Shown: piece by piece, positions 30,502 to 38,785 of the stretch
Layout of the letters: each line of letters begins with the position of its first letter
Numbering within the stretch: the first letter of the stretch is position 1
Origin: Hansschlegelia quercus
Lineage (GTDB): Bacteria; Pseudomonadota; Alphaproteobacteria; Rhizobiales; Methylopilaceae
Direction: 5' to 3'
DNA length: 64,000 bases
Assembly (NCBI RefSeq): GCF_004310425.1
Contig: NZ_SIUB01000002.1
Span: 62,001-126,000 of the forward strand
Notes under the pieces: model-generated
What the model was told of the DNA's origin: nothing
The model's database searches: none
The model's input: only the letters and a program-made list of their open reading frames with translations
Program-made: the position numbers and the translations under genes

Positions 30502-30921
30502 GTGACGCCAGTTCTGACAGGCGTCATCGAGACCGCGGTGTATGCCGACGATCTCGACCGGGCCGCTTCGTTCTACGAGGGACTGTTTAGCCTATCCCGG
30601 CTGTTCGCCGATCCGTCGATGGTCGCCTACGACGTCGGCGGGCGCAGCGTCTTCCTCGTCTTCCTGCGCGGCGCCTCCGCCGACGGCAAGGAAGTCCCGA
30701 ACAGCGGCTTCATACCCGGCCATGATTCCTCCGGGCCTGCGCATTTTGCGTTCGGCGCTCCAGCCGACGCGATCGACGACTGGATCGAGCGGCTGACTGC
30801 GCAGGGGATCGTAATCGAAGGCCGTGTGGATTGGCCGCGCGGCGGCGTCAGCCTCTACTTCCGCGATCCCGACGGCAATCTCGTGGAGATCGCATCGCCG
30901 GGGCTCTGGGCGACCTACTGA
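30502..30921 (+). CDS. VOC-family (glyoxalase/bleomycin resistance) protein
   Basis: The 139-residue product has the two beta-alpha-beta-beta-beta units of the vicinal oxygen chelate fold: GVIETAVYADDLDRAASFYEGLF at the start and GVSLYFRDPDGNLVEIASPGLW at the end, with the metal-ligand-type Glu in LVEIASP. The function is unknown. Its start is uncertain; GTG codons at 30484, 30499 and 30502 are all possible, and AAGGG at 30492-30496 favours 30502. It is inserted between sufT and sufA, which is an unusual position. Confidence 0.8.
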   Translation: MTPVLTGVIETAVYADDLDRAASFYEGLFSLSRLFADPSMVAYDVGGRSVFLVFLRGASADGKEVPNSGFIPGHDSSGPAHFAFGAPADAIDDWIERLTAQGIVIEGRVDWPRGGVSLYFRDPDGNLVEIASPGLWATY

Positions 30922-30992
30922 GGACGCGCGCGCCGCTCGCAATTTTTGCGCCCGGGCATTATCTTGAGTTCGCGCTTTCCAGGAGCCGATCG

Positions 30993-31376
30993 ATGTCAGC
31001 CCGCCCCCGTCCCAAGGTCATGACGCTCACCGACCGCGCCGCCGCGCGCGTGCGCGCCGTCGTCGAGAAATCCGAAACGCCGCTCGCGGGCCTGCGGATC
31101 GGCGTGAAGACCGGCGGCTGCGCCGGCATGGAATACACCCTTGATTACGCGGCCGAAGCCGGCCCGCTCGACGAGGTGATCGAGGACAAGGGCGTCACCG
31201 TGCTGATCGACCCGAAGGCGGTGCTCTATCTGCTCGGCACGGAGATGGATTTCGTGACCGAGAAGCTCACGCAGCGCTTCACCTTCAGCAATCCCAACCA
31301 GACCTCCGCCTGCGGCTGCGGCGAGTCGGTGGCGATCACGCCCGCGCGGCCGGACACCTACGTTCCGGCGGCCTGA
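30993..31376 (+). CDS. sufA: A-type Fe-S carrier protein (SufA/IscA family)
   Basis: A-type carriers receive Fe-S clusters from the scaffold and pass them to target enzymes. The 127-residue product has the three conserved cysteines: Cys43 (GGCAGMEY) and Cys107/Cys109 (ACGCGESV). AGGAG lies 7 nt before ATG 30993. It is the last gene of the suf block. The protein could equally be called IscA or ErpA-like; its place in the suf operon favours SufA. Confidence 0.92.
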   Translation: MSARPRPKVMTLTDRAAARVRAVVEKSETPLAGLRIGVKTGGCAGMEYTLDYAAEAGPLDEVIEDKGVTVLIDPKAVLYLLGTEMDFVTEKLTQRFTFSNPNQTSACGCGESVAITPARPDTYVPAA

Positions 31377-31389
31377 GCGTCTAGACGCT

Positions 31390-31529
31390 CAGACAGTCGT
31401 GCGTGCTTCGAGACGCGATCCTTCAGGATCGCTCCTCAGCATGAGGAGCGCGGCGGCAAAAACGTCAAGCGAAACGGTCCTCATGCTGAGGAGGGCCGCA
31501 GGCCAAGTCTAAGCACGCGCGACCGTCTG
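31390..31529. repeat. palindromic repeat with two inverted CTCAGCATGAG cores
   Basis: The outer ends read CAGAC (31390) and GTCTG (31525). Inside, CTCCTCAGCATGAGGAG (31432-31448) and TCCTCATGCTGAGGA (31478-31492) are near-palindromes in opposite orientation, and GTGCGTGCTT mirrors AAGCACGC. I recall this core as a dispersed intergenic repeat of Hyphomicrobiales. It separates sufA from the START-domain gene and carries no gene. Confidence 0.7.
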
Positions 31530-31600
31530 AGGCAGTCGGATTCGCCTCAACCCGCCGCTTCGCTATATTTCACCGCCCGTTTCCGCTCGTCCGGAGCCCT

Positions 31601-32059
31601 ATGCCGAGCTTCCGCACCACCCGTCGCGTGCCGCATTCCGCCGATGAAATGTTCGCCCTCGTCGCGGACGTCGAGAAATATCCGCTTTTCCTGCCGCTCT
31701 GCGAGGCGTTGAGGGTGCGTCGGCGCGAGGAGCGCGACGCCCGCCCGATCCTCGTCGCGGACATGACGGTCGCCTACAAGATCTTCCGCGAAACCTTCTC
31801 GAGCCGCGTCACGCTCGACCGCGAGGCGAACAGGATCCTCGTCGAATATCTCGACGGCCCCTTCAGCCATCTCGAAAACCGCTGGACCTTCAAGCCGCTC
31901 GAAAACGGCTGCGAGGTGCAGTTCTTCATCGAGTGGGAGCTCAGGAGCCGCGCGCTCTCGCTGCTCGTCGGCTCCGTTTTCGACCGCGTTTTCAGGCGCT
32001 ATGCCGAGGCGTTCGAGAAGCGCGCTGACGACGTCTACGGCCGGCCGGCGCTGGCGTGA
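31601..32059 (+). CDS. COQ10/RatA-type START domain protein
   Basis: Proteins of this family bind ubiquinone or related lipids and support respiration; some are annotated as RatA ribosome-association toxins. The 152-residue product starts MPSFRTTRRVPHSADEMFALVADVEKYPLFLPLCEA and contains EYLDGPFSHLENRWTFKPL, both typical of the family. The stop overlaps the thiL GTG start by 4 nt. I favour the coenzyme Q role because of its alphaproteobacterial context, but this is inference. Confidence 0.87.
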   Translation: MPSFRTTRRVPHSADEMFALVADVEKYPLFLPLCEALRVRRREERDARPILVADMTVAYKIFRETFSSRVTLDREANRILVEYLDGPFSHLENRWTFKPLENGCEVQFFIEWELRSRALSLLVGSVFDRVFRRYAEAFEKRADDVYGRPALA

Positions 32060-33048
32060 GCCCGCGGAGGCCCGGCGAGGACGAGCTGATCGCGCGCTTC
32101 TTCAGGCCGCTCGCGACCGCTCCCGGCGCCGCGCGGCTGATGGACGACGCCGCGACCGTGCCGCAGATCGACGGGCGTGAACTCGTCGTGACGACCGACG
32201 CGATCGTCGCCGGCGTGCACTTCTTCCCCGACGACCCGCCGGATGCGATCGCCCGCAAGGCGCTGCGCGTAAACCTCTCCGATCTCGCCGCCAAGGGCGC
32301 CCGGCCGGCGGGCTATCTCGTGACGCTCGCGCTTCCGCGCGACTGGACGGTCGACTGGCTCGAAGGCTTCGTGGAGGGGCTCGGCCTCGACCAGGAGGAA
32401 TACGGGATAAGCCTGCTCGGCGGCGACACAGTGCGCACGCCGGGGCCGCTCTGGGTCTCAGTCACCGCGCTCGGCCATGCCCGCGAGGGCCACGTGCCGC
32501 GCCGCCATGGAGCGGCCCCCGGCCAGCGGCTCTACGTCACCGGCACGATCGGCGACGCCGCTCTGGGGCTCCGGCTGAGGCAGGACGAGCGTCTGACGAT
32601 CGACTGGGATCTCCGTCGCGACGAGCGCGAATGGCTGCTCGACCGCTACCTGCTTCCCGAACCCCGGCTCGCGCTGGCGGACGTCGTATCGGCCTACGCC
32701 ACGGCCGCCATGGACGTGTCCGACGGGCTGGCTGGCGACGCCCGCAAGCTGGCCGCCGCCTCGCGCGCCGGGGCGCTGATCGACGCCAGCCAGATCCCCC
32801 TGTCGCGCGCTGTGCGTCGCGCGGTGAACGCCGACCCGGACGCGCTGGTCTCCGCCCTGACCGGCGGCGACGATTACGAGCTTCTGGTCGCGATCGAGCC
32901 ATCGGACGCCGAAGCTTTCGAGGCGGAGGCGGCTGCGGCCGGCGTTGCGGTCGCGGACATCGGAGCGCTGGTCGACGGCGCCGAGGTCGTGATCGAGCAG
33001 GCCGGACGGCGTCTCTCCCTTGGCGCCGGCTCGTTTTCTCATTTCTGA
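32056..33048 (+). CDS. thiL: thiamine-monophosphate kinase
   Basis: ThiL phosphorylates thiamine monophosphate to the active diphosphate. The 330-residue product has the AIR-synthase-like fold: DDAATVPQIDGRELVVTTDAIVAGVHFF, then ARKALRVNLSDLAAKGARP and SLLGGDTVRTPG with the metal-binding aspartates. MDVSDGLAGDARKLAAASR and GGDDYELLVAI follow. It starts with GTG 32056 overlapping the previous stop (GTGA). The gene lies apart from other thiamine genes, as is common in this order. Confidence 0.94.
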   Translation: MSPRRPGEDELIARFFRPLATAPGAARLMDDAATVPQIDGRELVVTTDAIVAGVHFFPDDPPDAIARKALRVNLSDLAAKGARPAGYLVTLALPRDWTVDWLEGFVEGLGLDQEEYGISLLGGDTVRTPGPLWVSVTALGHAREGHVPRRHGAAPGQRLYVTGTIGDAALGLRLRQDERLTIDWDLRRDEREWLLDRYLLPEPRLALADVVSAYATAAMDVSDGLAGDARKLAAASRAGALIDASQIPLSRAVRRAVNADPDALVSALTGGDDYELLVAIEPSDAEAFEAEAAAAGVAVADIGALVDGAEVVIEQAGRRLSLGAGSFSHF

Positions 33049-33201
33049 GCGGCCGCCGCCTGTGGCGCGGCCGCCACGCCGGCTCGCCCGCATGCGCTGC
33101 GCTCATTGAACGCATGGCGCGGCCTAGAGCATGATGGCGTCCCGAATCCCCCTCGGAGAGCCTTTTGGCTCTTCGGACGTAGAACCGCGACAGGCCCCCC
33201 G

Positions 33202-33999
33202 ATGCGTATGTTCAAGACTGTTTTTGTCGCGGCGGCGATGTCGCTCGCGGCCGCTCCGGCCTTCGCCGCGACCTGCGGCAACACCGGGGACGGGTTCTCG
33301 GCCTGGGTTCAGGACTTCAAGCGCGAGGCGCAGTCGCGCGGGATTTCGGCCGGGACGGCGGAGGCCGCTCTCACCGGGGTCGCGTACGACCGCGGGCTCA
33401 TCGCCTACGACCGCACCCAGCGGCCGTTCAAGATGAGCCTCGACCAGTTCATCGCTAAGCGCGCGCCGGCGTCCCTGATCTCCCAGGCCAAATCACGCTG
33501 GGCGAAGAACCGCGCTTTGTTCGACCGGGTGGAGCAGCAATACGGCGTCGAGGCGCCGGTGATCCTGACGGTCTGGGGCATGGAGACCGCGTTCGGCGCC
33601 ATCCAGGGCCGCAAGAACGTGTTCAACGGACTGGCGACGCTCGCCTATGACTGCCGCCGCACCGAGATGTTCCAGGGCGAGCTGATCGCCGCAATGCAGC
33701 TCGTCGAGCGTGGCGACCTGCAGTTGAGCGAAATGCGTGGCGCAGAGCATGGCGAGATCGGCCAGGCGCAGTTCCTGCCGTCCTCCTATCTCAAATATGC
33801 GGTCGACGGCGACGGCGACGGCCGCCGCGACATGGTCCGCTCCTCGGCCGACACGATCGCCTCGATCGCCAACTATTTCCGCGCCCATGGCTGGCGCCAT
33901 GGCGGCGGCTTCGACCAGTACGGCCCGCTGTCGGAATGGAACAAGGCGACCGTGTACCAGCAGGCGATCGCCTACGCGGCCGAGAAGATCAGCCAGTAG
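33202..33999 (+). CDS. lytic murein transglycosylase (MltB-like, SLT_2)
   Basis: The enzyme cleaves peptidoglycan glycan strands with formation of anhydro-muramyl ends. The 265-residue product has a signal peptide (cleavage near Ala22-Ala23) and the catalytic Glu128 in WGMETAFGAIQG. GEIGQAQFLPSSYLKYAVDGDGDG is the MltB-type second half, with IASIANYFRAHGWRHGG later. It lacks a lipobox cysteine at the usual place, so it is probably periplasmic and soluble. The ATG at 33208 is an alternative start. The hairpin at 33157-33172 lies in its leader. Confidence 0.9.
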   Translation: MRMFKTVFVAAAMSLAAAPAFAATCGNTGDGFSAWVQDFKREAQSRGISAGTAEAALTGVAYDRGLIAYDRTQRPFKMSLDQFIAKRAPASLISQAKSRWAKNRALFDRVEQQYGVEAPVILTVWGMETAFGAIQGRKNVFNGLATLAYDCRRTEMFQGELIAAMQLVERGDLQLSEMRGAEHGEIGQAQFLPSSYLKYAVDGDGDGRRDMVRSSADTIASIANYFRAHGWRHGGGFDQYGPLSEWNKATVYQQAIAYAAEKISQ

Positions 34000-34051
34000 G
34001 GGCTGCGAGGTCCTCGCCGCTCGCGAGCGGCTTGCATCGAGCGCGAACCCC

Positions 34052-34140
34052 GCCATGCCCTGAAGGGGCATCCACGACTTGGACGTCGAGCTTCGTGACG
34101 GCCCGGCACGTCGTGGATGCCCGAAGACGGGCATGATGGC
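34052..34140. repeat. nested inverted repeat after the transglycosylase gene
   Basis: A perfect 13-bp inverted repeat (GGGCATCCACGAC 34066-34078 with GTCGTGGATGCCC 34110-34122) is flanked by a second pair (CATGCCC 34054-34060, GGGCATG 34129-34135). The whole can fold as one cruciform or two small hairpins. It carries no gene. Confidence 0.75.
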
Positions 34141-34726
34141 TGAGGATGTGAGCTGCGGCGGCGGCTCACGACCGCGTCCAAGGAATTTAATCCTTGACAT
34201 CTCGCTCTGTCCGTGATCCCTTGTGCGTGCTTCTCCCCGATGGGAAGGCGTGTCCGGACCGGCCGGCCATGCGGGGAGGAGGCGGCGCCTGCGGCGGGGA
34301 TGACCGGATGTCTCCGTCCCGGGGCGACTGCTGCGGCGCGGGCTTGAGGATTTGTTCCCTTAACGCCTGTGAAGAGACCGCCCCGCATTACGACGGGGGC
34401 CGCCTAGCATGGCGCGGGACCGCCTGGGCGGCGGAGGTCTTCGAGGCCGGCTCCAAAGGCCGGCGGAGAAGGCCTTCGCCTGAAGGCCGCACTCCTTCGG
34501 GAGGCGGCCGGACAAGCTCCGAGCGGTTTCGGATGTCGTCCGCAGGGTTCGCAAAAATGCCGTGCGTGGAGCGCCGGGCGACCGACAACTACTCTACCCC
34601 CCTGACGGTGGCCCGGCGCTCCCGCGCTTCCCCACTCGATGAGCGTCGCTGTTTGACCAGAGCTGGACGAGGAAGAACCGGACCGCCGGGCGATGACGCG
34701 CGTCCGGGCTTCTGCGCTTGATCCTG
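34141..34726. other. 586-nt hairpin-rich non-coding DNA, possible structured RNA
   Basis: Open frames here have no family resemblance and lack plausible starts, so I call it non-coding. It contains many GC-rich hairpins (for example around GCCGGC at 34448 and 34465, and GGAGG/CTCC pairs near 34490-34505). The most striking is a perfect 12-bp stem GGAGCGCCGGGC (34568-34579) with GCCCGGCGCTCC (34611-34622), continued inside by ACCG/CGGT, leaving a loop with CTACCCCCC. It could be a dispersed repeat or an RNA gene on either strand. Confidence 0.45.
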
Positions 34727-34872
34727 TGACGCCCCCTCACCCTTACCTTCTCCCGCGAGGGGAGAGGGGGCATCAACGTCGTGGGCTATGATCTCAAGAA
34801 GCGGCGCCGCTTCTTCCCTTCTCCCCTCGCGGGAGAAGGTGGCCGCGGCAGCGGCCGGATGAGGGGGCGTCA
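34727..34872. repeat. 146-nt palindromic element with 13-bp terminal inverted repeats
   Basis: Perfect terminal repeats TGACGCCCCCTCA (34727-34739) and TGAGGGGGCGTCA (34860-34872) enclose a second perfect 16-bp pair (ACCTTCTCCCGCGAGG 34745-34760 with CCTCGCGGGAGAAGGT 34825-34840). Each inner arm can also fold on itself. No coding capacity. It looks like a REP-pair or a small MITE-like unit. Confidence 0.85.
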
Positions 34873-35097
34873 AGCGTACAGCGCTTCGCCTCATTGGAAC
34901 GCCGCTACAGTCAAGTCATTGCGCCGTCGACTAAAGGACGGTTCGGGCCGCCGTCGCGTCAATTGCGCGCATCCATCGCTTCTGTCAGCTTCACGCCGTC
35001 GCCGCGCCTCCCGCGCGGAGGCCGCCTGAAGAGGGTCCCGGCTTTAGCTCGAGAGACCCCGCGGCGCTGGGAAACGCGTGGACGAGGGTGACGGACG
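34873..35097 (+). promoter_or_regulatory. upstream region of hppA
   Basis: This 225-nt spacer lies between the palindromic element and hppA and presumably contains the hppA promoter. I saw no clear -35/-10 pair. The ribosome binding site before ATG 35098 is GAGGGTGACGG. No gene is supported here. Confidence 0.4.
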
Positions 35098-37218
35098 ATG
35101 GCGCTGACGCTGATCGTATTGCTGGGACTGCTTTCAATCGTCTACGGGGTCTGGGCCACGCGCTCGCTGATGGAGGCGGACGCAGGCACGCCGCGCATGC
35201 AGGAGATCGCCGCCGCGATCGCCGAAGGCGCGCAGGCCTATCTGAAGCGCCAGTACACGACGATCGGAATCGTCGGCATCGTCATCTTCATCCTCGTCGC
35301 AGTCTTCCTGTCTCTGCCGGTCGCGATCGGCTTCCTGATCGGCGCGGTGCTCTCCGGCGCCGCAGGCTTCATCGGCATGAACGTCTCGGTCCGCGCCAAC
35401 GTCCGCACGGCGCAGGCGGCGTCCCACTCGCTAGGCGCTGGCCTCGAAGTCGCGTTCAAGTCCGGCGCGGTGACCGGCATGCTGGTCGCCGGCCTCGCGC
35501 TGCTCGGCGTCGCGATCTATTACGCGATCCTCACCGGCGTACTTGGCCACGAAGCGAATGAGCGCGTCGTCATCGACAGCCTCGTGGCGCTCGGGTTCGG
35601 CGCCTCGCTGATCTCGATCTTCGCGCGGCTCGGCGGCGGCATCTTCACCAAGGGCGCCGATGTCGGCGGCGACCTGGTCGGTAAAGTCGAGGCGGGCATC
35701 CCGGAGGACGACCCACGCAACCCCGCGACGATCGCGGATAATGTCGGCGACAATGTCGGTGACTGCGCGGGCATGGCCGCCGACCTGTTCGAGACCTACG
35801 CCGTCACCGTCGTCGCCACCATGGTGCTGGCCTCGATCTTCTTCGCCGGCAACGCGGCGCTTTCGAACCTCATCCTGTTCCCGCTCGCGATCTGCGCGGT
35901 CTGCATCGTGACGTCGATCGCGGGCACCTTCTTCGTGAAGCTCCCGAAGAACCAGTCGATCATGGGCGCGCTCTATCGCGGCTTCGGCGTCTCGGCCCTG
36001 CTTTCGCTGGTCGCGATCGCGCTTGTGACGGCGATCCTGGTCGGCTTCGGAACCGAGTACACGACCACGACGGGCGTCAGCTTCACGGGCTGGGACCTTT
36101 ACCTTTGCGCCGTCATCGGCCTCGCCATCACCGGCCTGATCGTCGTCATCACCGAGTACTACACCGGCACCGGCTACCGCCCGGTGCGCTCGATCGCGGC
36201 GGCCTCCGTCACTGGCCACGGCACCAACGTGATCCAGGGTCTCGCCATCTCGCTTGAGGCGACGGCTTTGCCCGCGCTCGTGATCATCGCCGGCATCATG
36301 GCGACCCATGCGCTGGCGGGCTTGTTCGGCATCGCGATCGCCGTCACCGCGATGCTGGCGCTCGCCGGCTTCGTGGTCGCGCTCGACGCTTTTGGGCCGG
36401 TGACCGACAACGCCGGCGGCATCGCCGAGATGGCGGGCCTGCCGTCCGAAGTCCGCGTCTCGACCGACGCGCTCGACGCCGTAGGCAACACCACCAAGGC
36501 GGTGACCAAGGGCTACGCGATCGGCTCGGCCGGTCTCGGCGCGCTGGTGCTGTTCGCGGCCTACACCTCGGACCTCAACCACTTCATCGCGAACCCTGCG
36601 ACCTACCCGTACTTCGCCGACGTGAAGCTCGATTTCTCGCTCGCCAATCCGTATGTCGTCGTCGGCCTGCTGTTCGGCGGAATGCTGCCCTTCCTGTTCG
36701 CGGCGATGGGCATGACCGCGGTCGGCCGCGCGGCTGCTGCGATCGTCGAGGAGGTTCGGCGGCAGTTCCGCGAGAAGCCGGGCATCATGGAAGGGCGCGA
36801 CCGGCCGGATTATGGCCGCGCGGTCGATCTGCTCACCAAAGCGGCGATAAAGGAGATGATCGTCCCGTCGCTTCTGCCGGTGCTGTCGCCTGTCGTCGCC
36901 TACTTCATCGTGCTTGCGGTCGCGGGCAAAAGCGAGGCGTTCTCGGCGGTCGGCGCGATGCTGCTCGGCGTGATCGTGACCGGCCTGTTCGTCGCGCTCT
37001 CTATGACCTCAGGCGGCGGCGCGTGGGACAACGCCAAGAAGTACATTGAGGACGGCCATCACGGCGGCAAAGGCTCGGACGCCCACAAGGCAGCCGTGAC
37101 CGGCGACACGGTCGGCGACCCCTACAAGGACACGGCGGGACCCGCGGTGAACCCGATGATCAAGATCACGAACATCGTCGCGCTCCTTCTCCTCGCCGTG
37201 CTCGCGCATGGCGGGTGA
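35098..37218 (+). CDS. hppA: membrane-bound proton-translocating pyrophosphatase, K+-independent type
   Basis: The enzyme couples hydrolysis of pyrophosphate to proton pumping across the inner membrane. The 706-residue product has about 16 hydrophobic segments and the catalytic cytosolic motif [21 protein letters not shown], followed by [19 protein letters not shown]. Near residue 467 the sequence is [14 protein letters not shown]. Lysine after GNTT marks the K+-independent class (K+-dependent enzymes have Ala). It is preceded by a long non-coding region and stands alone. Confidence 0.96.
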   Translation: MALTLIVLLGLLSIVYGVWATRSLMEADAGTPRMQEIAAAIAEGAQAYLKRQYTTIGIVGIVIFILVAVFLSLPVAIGFLIGAVLSGAAGFIGMNVSVRANVRTAQAASHSLGAGLEVAFKSGAVTGMLVAGLALLGVAIYYAILTGVLGHEANERVVIDSLVALGFGASLISIFARLGGGIFTKGADVGGDLVGKVEAGIPEDDPRNPATIADNVGDNVGDCAGMAADLFETYAVTVVATMVLASIFFAGNAALSNLILFPLAICAVCIVTSIAGTFFVKLPKNQSIMGALYRGFGVSALLSLVAIALVTAILVGFGTEYTTTTGVSFTGWDLYLCAVIGLAITGLIVVITEYYTGTGYRPVRSIAAASVTGHGTNVIQGLAISLEATALPALVIIAGIMATHALAGLFGIAIAVTAMLALAGFVVALDAFGPVTDNAGGIAEMAGLPSEVRVSTDALDAVGNTTKAVTKGYAIGSAGLGALVLFAAYTSDLNHFIANPATYPYFADVKLDFSLANPYVVVGLLFGGMLPFLFAAMGMTAVGRAAAAIVEEVRRQFREKPGIMEGRDRPDYGRAVDLLTKAAIKEMIVPSLLPVLSPVVAYFIVLAVAGKSEAFSAVGAMLLGVIVTGLFVALSMTSGGGAWDNAKKYIEDGHHGGKGSDAHKAAVTGDTVGDPYKDTAGPAVNPMIKITNIVALLLLAVLAHGG

Positions 37219-37252
37219 GGGAAGCGCGCGATCCGTCTCGCGATACCGCGGT

Positions 37253-37756
37253 TCAGCCGATCCGCGTCTGGAGGCTCTGTAGGCGCGCCTTGACCGCTGC
37301 GAGCGCGTGCTTGACGGCGAGGCCGAACGAAGCTTTCAGCGCCGGCGCTGGACTCTGCGGATGGGCGCCGAGGCGGCCGCCCGCTTCCTTCCAGGCTCTT
37401 TGGCCGCCGCGCAGCGCCAGCGCCTTGTGGCCGAGCGCGCGGGCGCGGCGGACGGCGTCGAGGCAGGCGCGGCGTGGACCGCCGTAGAAGATGAGGGTCG
37501 AGCCGGGCGCGAACAGCCTCGCATGCAGCGGGTTGGACGGGTCCATAAACTCCATGAACTCGCCCGGCGGGCAGCGCAGCGAGCCTTCGATCCAGCCGGC
37601 GTCGTCGATCCGCCGCCAGTCGCCAAGATGGATCAGCGTCGCCTGCCTCCGCCGCCAGAGGACAAGCGCATCCGAGGCCGCAATCGTCAGCTGAGGCTGG
37701 CGCAGCTTGCGCGGCCGGTTTGCGGTCGAGGGCAGGGCGGTTTCGACGAGCGCCAT
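37253..37756 (-). CDS. rhodanese-like domain protein lacking the catalytic cysteine
   Basis: The 167-residue product has a rhodanese fold: DALVLWRRRQATLIHLGD, WIEGSLRCPPGEF, TLIFYGGPRRACLDAVRRA and ALRGGQRAWKEAGG in the expected order. At the active-site loop the usual Cys-x-x-x-x-Arg is replaced by Tyr-Gly-Gly-Pro-Arg-Arg, so sulfurtransferase activity is unlikely. I chose ATG 37756, with GGAG 6 nt upstream. It follows panC on the same strand, 57 nt downstream. A basic C-terminal helix follows the domain. Role unknown. Confidence 0.72.
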   Translation of the reverse strand: MALVETALPSTANRPRKLRQPQLTIAASDALVLWRRRQATLIHLGDWRRIDDAGWIEGSLRCPPGEFMEFMDPSNPLHARLFAPGSTLIFYGGPRRACLDAVRRARALGHKALALRGGQRAWKEAGGRLGAHPQSPAPALKASFGLAVKHALAAVKARLQSLQTRIG

Positions 37757-37813
37757 TGGGAGCTCCCTGAATAATCGGGCTGGGCGGTCGCCCCGGATCA
37801 TCGCCGGCGGCCG

Positions 37814-38671
37814 CTACGCCTTCGTGACACGGACATTGTCGATCAACCTGACGCCGGCAAGACGGGCCGCGACGAGAAGGCGCAGGGGCTTGTCGGCGAA
37901 GCAGGCTCCGAGGGTCTCTTCGTCTCTAAGTTCGAGATAATCGAGCGCGAACCCAGCGCTCTTAATTGTAACTCTCGCAACGGCGAGCGCCGCTTCTGGT
38001 TCCTTTCCGGCGGCGATCGCCCGCGCGGCGTCCGAAAGAGCGGCGTAGAGCGCCGCCGCTCTCGCCCGATCAGCCTCGCTGAAATAGGCGTTGCGCGAGG
38101 AGCGAGCGAGGCGGGACGGCTCCCGCACGGTCGGCAGGCCGATGATCTCGACGGGGAGCGACAGGTCGCGGACCAACCGCCGGACGACCGCGAGCTGCTG
38201 GAAGTCCTTCTCGCCGAAGACGGCGACGTCCGGCCCGCACTGAATCAGCAGTTTGGAGACGACCGTCGCGACGCCCGCAAAGAAATGCGGTCGCGTGTCG
38301 CTCTCCAATCCCTCGGCAGGTCCGCCGACGGTGATAACCGTCGACGCGCCATCTGGATACATCTCGCCGCGCTCGGGCGCATAGACGAGCGAGACCCCCT
38401 TCCCGTTGAGCGTCGCGAGATCGGCCGTGAGATCGCGTGGGTACGACGCAAAGTCCTCGTGCGGCGCGAACTGGGTCGGGTTTACGAAGATCGAGACGAT
38501 GACGCGATCGGCGCGCGAAGCCGCTTTCTCCACGAGCGCGATGTGGCCCGGATGAAGCGCGCCCATCGTCGGCACGAGCGCGATCCGCTCGCCCGCCGCG
38601 CGCCAGGTGGCGGTGTGGTCGCGGAGCGCAGCGACCGTCGTCGCGACTGTGATCTCGGTCATGCCGTTCAT
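37814..38671 (-). CDS. panC: pantothenate synthetase
   Basis: PanC joins pantoate and beta-alanine with ATP to make pantothenate, the precursor of coenzyme A. The 285-residue product has LVPTMGALHPGHIALVEKA (HIGH-type motif), VSIFVNPTQFAPHEDF, ADVAVFGEKDFQQLAVVRRLV (KMSK-like region) and RSSRNAYFSEADR. ATG 38671 and 38662 are both possible starts. panB is not adjacent. Confidence 0.95.
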   Translation of the reverse strand: MNGMTEITVATTVAALRDHTATWRAAGERIALVPTMGALHPGHIALVEKAASRADRVIVSIFVNPTQFAPHEDFASYPRDLTADLATLNGKGVSLVYAPERGEMYPDGASTVITVGGPAEGLESDTRPHFFAGVATVVSKLLIQCGPDVAVFGEKDFQQLAVVRRLVRDLSLPVEIIGLPTVREPSRLARSSRNAYFSEADRARAAALYAALSDAARAIAAGKEPEAALAVARVTIKSAGFALDYLELRDEETLGACFADKPLRLLVAARLAGVRLIDNVRVTKA

Positions 38672-38785
38672 CCGTTCATGCAGCTTCGTGTTTTGCCGGC
38701 GCCTGCGTTATCAGCAGGCGTGGCGACGCGCCAAGAGACCTTCGGCCTTCGGCCGTTCGCCTGAGTTCATGAGAGAAGAGGCCGG

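Noticed and set aside
34194-34721. 175-codon plus-strand open frame upstream of hppA
   Set aside because: It runs through several hairpins, has no ribosome binding site and no recognisable domain. It reads like a translated repeat.
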